This document shows, in pieces, positions 1 to 9,306 of a DNA stretch of 64,000 bases (position 1 is its first letter; every line of letters starts with the position of its first letter). Origin of the DNA: Mytilus californianus (Eukaryota > Mollusca > Bivalvia > Mytilida > Mytilidae); NCBI RefSeq assembly GCF_021869535.1, contig NW_026262701.1:51339278-51403277 (forward strand). Direction: 5' to 3'. Under the pieces are notes generated by a model that worked only from the letters and a program-made list of their open reading frames with translations, did no database searches and was not told the origin of the DNA. The position numbers and the translations under genes are program-made.

Positions 1-1476
1 TGATTACGATTTTGATTAGTGATTACGAATTTTTAATTCGTAATCTCGAATTCAAATTATATTTAAAAAAGGGCTTCCACAATAGAGAGGTGTAATCATA
101 GAAGTTAAGAATATATCTCTGGTATAGGACGGGGTATCTGAATCCGGTTTGTGATATTCAATAATAAATAACAGGAGGTGGTATGGGCATTAAACCCTGT
201 GCTATACCCTTAGGCGCAATGCCTAGGTATTGACATGGTAAGCAAGTATATTTACTGTCTTATTGTCTCCATTTGCCGGGGTAAATTTAAAGAATAAACG
301 AATAACTTAACATTAAAAATGTGTCTGGATATTTAGCAATACGTTCTCTAAACTCATGCTTGAAAGAAAAATCCAATGAAATATGTAAACCAAAAAATGA
401 AGTAAAATACCTTTTGGTGCCCGCTTTAAAAATGAACAGATGTTTCTCTGACCAAGCATAATCTCGCTTGTCTTAGAGGGACATTTTAAGTACTGTCACT
501 TGAACAGAATAGTCAAGGAATATCTGTAAACAACATTAAAAAATTTCCCGTGCATTTACAACAACCGATATATGACCCTCTTGTTTCGTTGGGTTGTTGT
601 CTTTTTGACTTATACCTAAAAGCTTCTTGTAAGAATAATAAAACGAAACGTTGCATGCACAACTGTAGTTATAAAAAATCTATCTGCACTGATTTTTTTT
701 AACTTGTATGAAACATAAACTTATATCAAAGTTAACATCATGTAAAATAACAGGCCCTAAATTTATAAGACAGAATGCTACTTAAAACATATAGCCATAT
801 AAAAAATCACCATCTTCTTGCACTATAAGACACTTAAGGGGCTTTATTTTAGTTGCCATATGTGTTATTAAGCACCTTAGACGAGACAAGAGGGTCATAT
901 ATCGGTTGTTGTAAATGCACGGGAAATTTTTTAATGTTGTTTACAGATATTCCTTGACTATTCTGTTCAAGTGACAGTACTAAAAATGTCCCTCTAAGAC
1001 GAGCGAGATTATGCTTGGTCAGAGAAACATCTGTTCATTTTTAAAGCGAGCACCAAAAGGTATTTCACTTCATTTTTTGGTTTACATATTTCATTGGATT
1101 TTTCTTTCAAGCATGAGTTTAGAGAACGTATTGCTAAATATCCAGACACATTTTTAATGTTAAGTTATTCGTTTATTCTTTAAATTCACTCCGGCAAATG
1201 GAGACAATAAGACAGTAAATATACTTGCTTACCATGTCAATACCTAGGCATTGCGCCTAAGGGTATAGCACAGGGTTTAATGCCCATTCCACCTCCTGTT
1301 ATTTATTATTGAATATCACAAACCGGATTCAGATACCCCGTCCTATACCAGAGATATATTCTTAACTTCTATGGTTACACCTCTCTATTGTGGAAGCCCT
1401 TTTTTTAATATAATTTGAATTCGAGATTACGAATTACGAATTAAAAATTCGTAATCACTAATCAAAATCGTAATCA
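1..1476. mobile_element. Large palindromic (foldback-type) element, left end cut by window
   Basis: Positions 1 to about 590 are the near-perfect reverse complement of about 880 to 1476; base 1 pairs with base 1476. A non-repeated loop of about 290 bp (591-879) separates the arms. The outer part is rich in short GATTACGAA/TTCGTAATC motifs. The arms differ by only scattered substitutions and small indels, so the structure is fairly recent or is kept alike by gene conversion. There is no reading frame or recognisable transposase. The left flank lies outside the window, so target duplications cannot be checked. A non-autonomous foldback or long-TIR DNA transposon is the likeliest identity. Confidence 0.75.
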
Positions 1477-1564
1477 CTAATTTTGTAATTCGTTTTCACG
1501 AATTTAATTCGTGATAAAAAAGAGCTCGTCCAAATTTTATGAAACTCAACCACAATGCTAAGAA

Positions 1565-1810
1565 CCACAACACAGGCTATAAACCTATACCACAATCTAC
1601 CCCTTTTTATCCGAAGTATTACCTTACCAGAGGAACCAACCTTACCAGGACATACCAGAGTAAAACGCTACCGAAGAAAGAGTTACTGAATGTACACTTT
1701 GTTCTCTATATTTGTATTTTATTACAAAAATACATGTTTATAGCAATGCACTAAGAGAAAACATTTTTTATAGCATTACACTACGGCTCGACCGCTCGGC
1801 TTTCGTTACA
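1565..1810 (+). repeat. Candidate 5' LTR, 3' portion (direct repeat of 12100-12339)
   Basis: This segment aligns in the same orientation with 12100-12339. Shared blocks include 'ccagaggaaccaacc', 'tttattacaaaa' and 'atagcattacact'. It ends in TTACA at 1810, and the gag-like start follows after 95 bp. That fits the end of a 5' LTR. The upstream part of the LTR would lie behind or beyond the palindrome at 1-1476. It could instead be an unrelated dispersed repeat. Confidence 0.5.
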
Positions 1811-1905
1811 GTGTCTGCAGCGCAGGCACGTACCTACGTTTTTATATTTTTTTTTGAAAATTTGTTATTATATTTGAAATTAGGCATAAATATTTATAAA
1901 GGAAA

Positions 1906-2031
1906 ATGGATCGCGCGGAAGCAGAAAATGAATTTGAAACACCTAGGTTAAATGCCCAGGGTAGACCAGTGCTTCCCCGATCTCGGTCCTGTGAAACTTT
2001 TTCTGACACCGACCTTATAGATAAGCATTAG
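1906..2031 (+). pseudogene. gag N-terminal remnant of the gypsy-type element
   Basis: A 41-codon open frame starting MDRAEAENEFETPRLN ends at a TAG. It lies just downstream of the candidate LTR, where a gag protein would begin. The charged, proline-containing N-terminus suits gag, but no domain is present in so short a piece. I chose this start because the ATG follows an A-rich leader and opens the longest frame there. Confidence 0.45.
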
Positions 2032-2648
2032 AGTGAACCAAGATCAATTGTCCTAACAAGTGAATGTTGATAGATACAATAAGGATGGTATGCATCAGAC
2101 TGACAACCGTCCATTGTCAAGTAATGTATTACCGTGGAGGAAAGTGGCCAGCGATCAAGCAAAAAAACCCGATAGTTTCAAATAGGACAATGGTTGTGCA
2201 TTTCGAAAACAAAGGTAAAACAGGTGGGTGGAGAGCCAAAAACAATGTCAGTTCATGTACCACAAGAACCCGCCCATAGTGTCTAGGTATGAATTTTAGA
2301 GTCAGACAGCAATGGATAGTGCTCAGGTAGACTCCGGTAGTTGAAGACGAGCTATGGCGTCTTGTGAATCCGAGGCAGAACGGGGTAGACGGGATTTTGT
2401 TGAATTACCTTAAATTTTGGTCCGGGGCGTACCCCATTGCCAAGGGACAACATTCCAAGCACTACCTTTGACGTTCGGCGGACGATTCAGATTTGGGGTT
2501 AACGGGACCGACCATGAATACCGTACTGATGAAATAACAAATAGCTCAAATTATGCTAGCATTAGTGATGAACCAATTTTTGTGCGTGATTGTAATATTA
2601 ACTTACAAAATACTAAATTTAACAAAATTTAACTTTTTAAATTACACT
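2032..2648 (+). other. Decayed gag interior, no intact frame
   Basis: The sequence lies between the gag start and the recognisable gag core. A 71-codon frame (2417-2632) may be a remnant of the gag N-terminal half but resembles nothing I can name. No other feature is visible. Confidence 0.35.
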
Positions 2649-3024
2649 TTATGATGGGGAGGGTAATTGGGAAGACTATTTAGTTCAGTTTTAATTACTG
2701 TAAACCAACTAATTTTCGTGATCGATATATGTTCGCGATTTTCGCAAAATATTGCAAATATAAATCGTCGCGAATATGTAAAACTTGGATTTTTCCTTAC
2801 GTAACTACACCAAGTAAATTTGAAAATAGCGAAATTAAATCGCCGCGAAATGAGCTAGAAAGGGATAAACGCGAAAAAAAAGTATCCGCGAAAATAAGTT
2901 GGTTTACAGTACTTACAGCATTCAACAAATGGTCTGACACGGAGAATACTTTAAGAACTAGCCACAAGCTTAAGAGGCACTGCCCAAAATTTGTTAACAG
3001 ATTTAATTCCAGACATATGGATTA
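2649..3024 (+). pseudogene. gag core remnant, interrupted by a MITE
   Basis: The frame at 2649-2690 reads YDGEGNWEDYLVQF and then stops. After the 216-bp MITE, gag-like sequence resumes with FNKWSDTENTLRTS (about 2920-2960) and runs to a stop at 3024. A 'Y-D-G ... W-x-D-Y-L-x-x-F' block followed by a 'W-x-D-x-x-K/N-x-L' block is typical of the capsid-like region of Ty3/gypsy gag. No intact protein can come from this copy. Confidence 0.65.
2696..2911. mobile_element. 216-bp MITE with inverted ends, inserted in gag
   Basis: The left end reads TACTGTAAACCAACT and the right end is its reverse complement (AGTTGGTTTACAGTA). The match extends inward through an AATTTTCG/TATTTTCG block. The interior is rich in TCGCGAA motifs and has no coding potential. 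The ends can be read as CTGTAAACC flanked by TA, as expected for a Tc1/mariner-type target, but the exact duplication is ambiguous. Its position inside the gag frame dates it after the LTR element. Confidence 0.75.
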
Positions 3025-3442
3025 ATTTTAAACAACTAACACCCGCTTTAGCATTTCGTTTTTCAACCGGAAAACCAAGCAGATATGTACAGGGCGCAAA
3101 AGAAAAGTAAAATACTCGGACGGAATGAAGAAATACCTGTGTTAAACCAAGACATACGTCTAGTAAGATTAACGTATTCTTCAGCTCCGATGGAGGTAAA
3201 AGACCAATTAGCACGCGATTGTTTATTGATTCCATAAATGATGTTGACATGGAACGGGCTTTTTTCTAGGCCAAAGCAAAAAGTATTGATAACACTATTC
3301 AAGTAGCTCATGCATATAAAACCTTCCAAAATAGTAGACGTAAACATGACACTAAGGTTAAATAATAATTTTGATCTAAATAGTGAAATTCATTTGTCTG
3401 GAAAAATTTATGACATTTCGGGTCGTCTTGCGAAATTGGAAA

Positions 3443-3499
3443 AAAAATAAGAAAACTTTTTCTTGTTACCGTTGTGGGGTTTCCGGGCGTTTGAAAGAA
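3443..3499 (+). pseudogene. Degenerate gag zinc knuckle
   Basis: The frame reads CYRCGVSGRLKENV. The spacing fits the CX2CX4HX4C nucleic-acid-binding knuckle at the end of gag, but the His position is Arg and the last Cys position is Val, so it could not bind zinc normally. It sits between the gag core and the protease remnant, as expected. Confidence 0.55.
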
Positions 3500-3825
3500 A
3501 ATGTCAACTCTGAAATAACAGATCCAAACGGTTCCTAAGTAACAAACCTATCAATCCAATTCTAAGAAAAGTGGCAGACCAAATGATTGGTCGGAGAAAA
3601 TATCAGTGGGTGAAACTAAATTGATTTTGAAGAGTCCAATAGTTTTGAGATATCAAGTAAAATTAATTCAACCAATCCTGATAGCTTATCTGTAACTGTC
3701 AGTGTTTTTCACATGAATTGAAATTGTTTCATTGATACATGGTCCATAGTTTCCATAACTCATCTGTGTATAATACCATGACTAAGAGTTTAAAGCCAGT
3801 GTTATCCAATGAATGCAGTGTTTTA

Positions 3826-4026
3826 TGTATGGCTAACGTAAGTGTAGATCTGCCGATGGGGACTGCTGTATTTGCAGTACAGTTGAATAATAAAATAGTT
3901 TATCGCCGTCTCATTGTTGCAGGCATAGATATACCAATGGTTATTTGATTTTCATAAATGTTTATTAGATAGACGAAAGAGGACCATTGAAATTGATGAT
4001 CAATTTATTTATTACCTGTCAGAATG
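3826..4026 (+). pseudogene. Retropepsin (protease) C-terminal remnant
   Basis: The frame contains VYRRLIVAGIDIPMVI, then after a frameshift near 3945 DRRKRTIEIDDQFIYYL. The order 'LIVA-x-I-x-x-x-x-I-G-x-D-F' followed by a short charged strand is that of the C-terminal half of Ty3/gypsy aspartic proteases. The catalytic D-T/S-G is not recognisable upstream. The frameshift and later stops make it dead. Confidence 0.5.
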
Positions 4027-4329
4027 AACATTGTTTAAATTCTATTTTCAACATTTCGTCTGATGACGACGTAGAAACTTTTCCACTGTGTGAGATTATT
4101 TTTTTAGGGGAAATACTAGTATTACAAGGTATACATATATATATAAAGTAAATGGGTAAATCAGACCTGTTATTCATTTGCTCACAGACAATCTAATTGC
4201 CAAGCCAGTGGTAAATACTAGTCACCGTACTTACCAATACGAACAACCAATCTCAGTGAACAACCAGTTCAACTATATAGAAAAACAGTATTGGTCAATA
4301 TGATGTTGGTGCACCGATGTAATGGATAG
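4027..4329 (+). other. Junction where RT and RNase H are missing
   Basis: Only about 300 bp lie between the protease and integrase remnants, where an intact Ty3/gypsy element has well over 1.5 kb of reverse transcriptase and RNase H. None of the six frames shows a reverse transcriptase motif. This indicates an internal deletion. Confidence 0.5.
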
Positions 4330-4337
4330 CTTGATAG

Positions 4338-4464
4338 AAGTGTACCCTATACCAGATATCAAGGCATCCACCATATGTAAAGTATTTGTTGCCGAATTTA
4401 TTTCTCGGTGCGGAATTCCAAAAACAAATTCACACTGACCGTGGTGCGCAGTTCACATTCTGAT
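4338..4464 (+). pseudogene. Integrase catalytic core fragment
   Basis: The frame reads EVYPIPDIKAST, then VFVAEFISRCGIPK. After a frameshift at about 4425 it continues QIHTDRGAQF. The 'EF-x-x-R-x-G-x-P ... H-T-D-R-G-x-x-F' pattern is the part of the retroviral-type integrase core that carries the second catalytic aspartate. Frameshift and stop codons disable it. Confidence 0.75.
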
Positions 4465-4477
4465 TATGCAACAAACC

Positions 4478-4892
4478 TTATAAGTAGACTTGATCGAATC
4501 CATACAGTAGCCGCCAAACAAATGGAGTGTGTCCGTGAATGATAGAAAGAAATTATAACATTCAAATAAACAAATCTCAATACCTGTATGTTCACTGGTT
4601 TGGTTACACGATACAAGGAAAAAAGGACTGTCTCAAAAACTATGGTAAATTAGAGAAATTTTCTCTATCACCCTTAAGATCGCCAACACCTATCTCCTTA
4701 TTAGAACCAGCAAATGTAGATGCGCATGTGTTTGAATTTTTATACAATGCTTGTCAAGAAAGTGGTGTATGTTTAGATTTCGAACCTCCCCGTAAGGTTT
4801 TGCCCCATGAACATCCCACTGAAACATCAGATGCCAACAACAACATTATTCGGTCAACCTTAAACCAAAATACTCAACTTCTTAATATTTAA
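4478..4892 (+). pseudogene. Integrase C-terminal region and 3' pol remnant
   Basis: The first part (about 4480-4590) reads RLDRIHTVAAKQMECV, then after a stop NYNIQINKSQY. Together these resemble the stretch of gypsy integrases just before the C-terminal domain. The 117-codon open frame that follows (4539-4892) has no domain I recognise. It may be the diverged pol end or a fusion produced by deletion. Confidence 0.5.
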
Positions 4893-5651
4893 TGTGTCCG
4901 ATATTTCGTCAAATATCTACAAATTTTACCAGTTCATCAACCCAACTTAAGAATTCTGAATCCAATCACCATCATGAACACCGACACCACAATATATGTA
5001 CTGCCATTTATCACACATGTTTTCGCGTCACCTACTTTTTCAGTCAGTTTTAGTTACCAGATGGAAGTAAGTATACGTGTATTACTTCCCTGGTATCCGA
5101 TCCGAAACAACCCTAAGAAAACAGAAAAAAAGACGTTGAAACAAAATGCCAGATATAGACTTGGCCAATTACTAGAATATTTAAAATTTATAAATATAAT
5201 GAACTTGCTTAAAAATTAATGTTGTGGTTTTGTCATTAACGGGGGTCGGACTTCAATTGACAGTATTATTGTGTATATGGTTAATGAATTTTGAGGGTGA
5301 AATTTTGATTAATATTGTCAATTTAATGATTGTTTTAATATGTAAATGATTTTCGGGAACATTCATTTGTACGATGATAGTAGTGTATTGTGAACATTCG
5401 TCATGCAAAAAGATATAATGGTGCTCTATAATCATTTATCAAGAATAAAGGATCCGAAAAGACTGTGATATCCGGCTTCCATTGAAGCCCATAATTTATG
5501 TGAACAATGAACATTTCAAAGACTTACATATAAAATATATAAGTATTGTTGTATACGTATGTTATGAAATATTTTTATGAATGATATTGAACTCATTTTA
5601 AATTCAAGGAATACCTATGCATGTTTGGGGACAAACATTGTGTTTCAAAAT
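4893..5651. other. 3' internal region of the LTR element, no recognisable gene
   Basis: Short frames at 4974-5219 (+) and 5253-5435 (-) are unremarkable in composition and lack motifs. I see no domain, RNA gene or tandem repeat here. Confidence 0.5.
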
Positions 5652-5659
5652 GGGGGAAG
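5652..5659 (+). promoter_or_regulatory. Polypurine tract (plus-strand primer)
   Basis: GGGGGAAG lies immediately before TGTGACG. A purine run directly upstream of a TG dinucleotide is the usual plus-strand priming site at the 3' LTR boundary of LTR retrotransposons. Confidence 0.6.
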
Positions 5660-6242
5660 TGTGACGAAATTGATACCCAGCAATCATAGCCTTGTACATG
5701 ATTTTAAATTTTCACATATGTCTCTCCATGTAGTACCTTTAATTAATTGATAAGTTCTATTGAATTGTCGGTTCCCTGAAATGAAACTTGTTCCCCCTCC
5801 CCCGAAAAAAGATACTTCTGTATGCTTTTGGTTTTATATTCGGAACACCTCTTAATTGTTTATTTCAAATGAGGTACAAAAACGTTTTACCAAATACCCG
5901 AACATAATTTTGGTATTTACGAGTTCTGGTTTTGGTAATTTAGGAATTTCCATTGTAACTTATGGCAAATGATATATGGTATACTAAATCGGTAAATTGG
6001 TCAATCGAAGTATAAATACGGCGGAAAATTCAAATAAGTCTTTAGCACAACTTTACCCTGAGTAAGTAACTCGCGCTAATTTCACGCGATTTAGATATAT
6101 AAGTAAAGATACCAGTTACCAGACCAAGTAGTAGTAGTTACCAGGCAGACGACAGATTACCATGTCTGAGGAGACTAGGTCCGTAAATTTTTGGTTTGTT
6201 AATTCCTTTACAAGTTACGCTTAAAAAAAACTTGTCTTTTTG
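5660..6242 (+). repeat. 3' LTR, 5' portion (interrupted)
   Basis: Begins TGTGACGAAATTG right after the polypurine tract. It carries a TATA-like box (TATAAATA, about 6012) followed by short gene-free sequence, consistent with an LTR promoter. It ends at the 9-bp target duplication of the foldback element, beyond which the LTR probably resumes at 11774. Confidence 0.5.
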
Positions 6243-6477
6243 ATGGATGTGAAGTTAGCAGCCGGTTCGTTATTCGATATTCAATATCCAACCGGCTGCT
6301 AGCAGTCGGTTCGATATTCAAATTTAGTTCAAAATCATAAAAAATATAATATTTGATAACATTAAAAGCATGATTTTTATAGTTGAAAGGAGTGAAAAGA
6401 TACGTAGGAAATCGTTTTATGACCCCTTCAAGTTGTCTTAAACTCTCGTTGTCCTCAAATATAAACCCAATTATCAA
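6208..6477 (-). pseudogene. Coding-like segment carried in the left TIR
   Basis: An 89-codon frame that includes FEDNESLRQLEGVIKRFPTY and continues through the TIR past its tip, so its natural C-terminus is not in this ORF. The same segment occurs in the right TIR (about 11535-11660, + strand), where one inserted C breaks the frame. Restoring alignment gives a similar peptide with both silent and replacement differences. This could be a host exon fragment captured by the element, as MULEs do, or chance. I do not recognise the protein. Confidence 0.3.
6234..6242. repeat. Left target-site duplication (GTCTTTTTG)
   Basis: The nine bases GTCTTTTTG directly precede the left terminal inverted repeat and recur exactly at 11765-11773 after the right one. 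A 9-bp duplication is characteristic of Mutator-like (MULE) transposition. Confidence 0.8.
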
Positions 6478-6660
6478 TGCTTATGTAATTTGCATATTTG
6501 TCTTTATGTAATATAGATTTTTATCAATAAAACGACATCAAAACTGTAATTTTATATCTAATATTTCTTAAAACAAAAACAAAAACCGATCACTCTAGAA
6601 AAAATTTAGAAATATAAATAGAAATATATATGGAAAGCCCCAAAAAAAGAAATACATAGT
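6243..6660 (+). repeat. Left terminal inverted repeat with subterminal palindromes
   Basis: A 418-bp segment whose reverse complement is 11347-11764. Near the tip it holds an internal inverted pair built on AGCAGCCGGTT (about 6256-6315: 'gcagccggtt' and 'aaccggctgctagcagtcggtt'), which would form small hairpins and may be transposase contact sites. Confidence 0.8.
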
Positions 6661-9276
6661 GAAAACCTACCTGAGACCGCTTAAATGACGGTGAGACCCC
6701 CCTGTTCTTTCAATGTCCATAAAATTCGACGAATTCATAGACTCTGTATAAATAAAGATTGTATCAAAAGGATTTCCCAGAAAAATGTCATCTTCGATAT
6801 CTACGGAGGGCTTAGATTGTCACTTTTCAGCTAAAAATTGTCAAAATTTCAAGACAAAGGGCACAGGCCAATGGTGAGAGCACCCTGGTCTCTCAATCTG
6901 CCTAGTATTAAGCAGAGAGTTGGCTAATAGGTAGATACAAACGTGACTAAAAGGAATTCGGGTACACTTCCTGTCTTCTATGTTTACGGAGGGCCCAAAG
7001 TGCTAGTTGGATATTCAAAATATATAGCGAAAACCTACCTGAGACCGCTTAAATGACGGTGAGACCCCCCTGTTCTTTCAATGTCCATTAAATTCGACGA
7101 ATTGATAGACTCTGTATAAAAAAAGATTGTATCAAAAGGATTTCTCAGAAAAATGTCATCTTCGATATCTACGGAGGGCTTAGATTGTCACTTTTCAGCT
7201 AAAAATTGTCAAAATTTCAAGACAAAGGGCACAGGGCAATGGTGAGAGCCCCCTGATCTCTCAATCTGCCTAGTATTAAGCAGAGAGTTGGTTAATAGGT
7301 AGATACAAACGTGACTAAAAGGAATTCGGGTACACTTCATGTCTTCTATGTTTACGGAGGGCCCAAAGTGCCAGTTGGATATTCAAAATATATAGCGAAA
7401 ACCTACCTGAGACCGCTTAAATGACGGTGAGACCCCCCTATTCTTTCAATGTTCATAAAATTCGACGAATTCATAGACGCTGTATAAATAAAGATTGTAT
7501 CAAAAGGATTTCTCAGAAAAATGTCATCTTTGATATGTACGGAGGGCTTAGATTGTCACTTTTCAGCTAAAAATTGTCAAAATTTCAAGACAAAGGGCAC
7601 AGGGTAACGGTGAGAGCCCCCTAATCTCTCAATCTGCCTAGTATTAAGCAGAGAGTTGGTTAATAGGTAGATACAAACGTGACTAAAAGGAATTTGGGTA
7701 CACTTTCTGTCTTCTATGTTTACGGAGGGCCCAAAGTGCCAGTTGGATATTCAAAATATATAGCGAAAACCTACCTGAGACCGCTTAAATGACGGTGAGA
7801 CCCCTCTGTTCTTTCAATGTCCATAAAATTCAACGAATTCATAGACTCTATATAAATAAAGATTGTATCAAAAGGATTTCTCAGAAAAATGTCATCTTCG
7901 ATATCTACGGAGGGCTTAGATTGTCACTTTTCAACTAAAAATTGTCAAAATTTCAAGACAAAGGGCACAGGGCAATGGTGAGAGCCCCCTGGTCTCTCAA
8001 TCTGCCTAGTATTAAGCAGAGAGTTGGCTAATAGGTAGATACAAACGTGACTAAAAGGAATTTGCGTACACTTCCTGTCTTCTATGTTTACGGAGGGCCC
8101 AAAGTGCCAGTTGGATATTCAAAATATATAGCGAAAACCTACCTGAGACCGCTTAAATGACGGTGAGACCCCCCTGTTCTTTCAATGTCCATAACATTCG
8201 ACGAATTCATAGACTTTGTATAAATAAAGATTGTATTAAAAGGATTTCTCAGAAAAATGTCATCTTTGATATCTACGGAGGGCTTAGATTGCCACTTTTC
8301 ATCTAAAAATTGTCAAAATTTCAAGACAAAGGGCACAGGGCAATGGTGAGAGCCCCCTGATCTCTCAATCTGCCTAGTATTAAGCAGAGAGTTGGCTCAT
8401 AGGTAGATACAAACGTGACTAAAAGGAATATGGGTACACTTTCTGTCTTCTATGTTTACGGAGGGCCCAAAGTGCCAGTTGGATATTCAAAAAATATAGC
8501 GAATACCTACCTGAGACCGCTTAAATGACGGTGAGACCCCCTATTCTTTCAATGTCCATAAAATTCGACGAGTTCATAGACTCTGTATAAATAAAGATTG
8601 AATCGAAAGGATTTCTCAGAAAAATATCATCTTCGATATCGACGGAGGGCTTAGATTGTCACTTTTCAACTAAAAATTGTCAAAATTTCAAGACAAAGGG
8701 CACAGGGGAATGGTGAGAGCCCCCTGATCTCTCAATCTGCCTAGTATTAAGCAGAGAGTTGGCTAAAAGGTAGATACAAACGTGACTAAAAGGAATTTGG
8801 GTACACTTCCTGTCTTCTATGTTTACGGAGGGCCCAAAGTGCCAGTTGGATATTCAAAATATATAGCGAAAACCTACCTGGGACCGCTTAAATGACGGTG
8901 AGACCCACCTGTTCTTTCAATGTCCATAAAATTCGACGAGTTCATAGACTTTGAATAAATAAAGATTGTGTCAAAAGGATTTCTCAGAAAAATGTCATCT
9001 TCGATATCTACGGAGGGCTTAGATTGTCACTTTTCAGCTAAAACTTGTCAAAATTTCAAGACAAATGGCACAGGGCAATGGTCAGACCTCAATGATCTCT
9101 CAATCTGCCTAGTATTAAGCAGAGAGTTAGTTAATAGGTAGATACAAACGTGACTAACAGGAATTTAAGTACACTTCTCCTGTCTTCTTTGTTTACGGAG
9201 GGCCCAAAGTGCCAGTTGGATACTAAAAAATATAGCGAAAACCTACCTGAGACCGCTGAAATGACGGTGAGACCCC
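6661..9276 (+). repeat. Left tandem array, seven 368-bp units plus a partial
   Basis: The landmark GAAAACCTACCTGAGACCGC (with variants) starts at about 6661, 7029, 7397, 7765, 8133, 8501, 8868 and 9237, giving periods of 367-369 bp. Each unit is itself a dimer: 'ggtgaga' followed about 140 bp later by 'acggagggc' occurs twice per unit (ggtgag at 6690 and 6873, next at 7058), so subunits are 183 and 185 bp. Units carry scattered point differences. There are no long reading frames. Confidence 0.9.
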
Positions 9277-9306
9277 CTGATTGAGAGATCAGGGGGCTCT
9301 CACCAT
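9266..9306. repeat. Dyad centre where the two arrays collide
   Basis: The forward array ends in GGTGAGACCCCCTGA and, after the eight bases TTGAGAGA, the reverse array begins TCAGGGGGCTCTCACC. This forms a hairpin loop at about 9284. The switch falls at homologous positions of the 184-bp subunits, suggesting that inversion or template switching happened within one unit. Confidence 0.75.
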
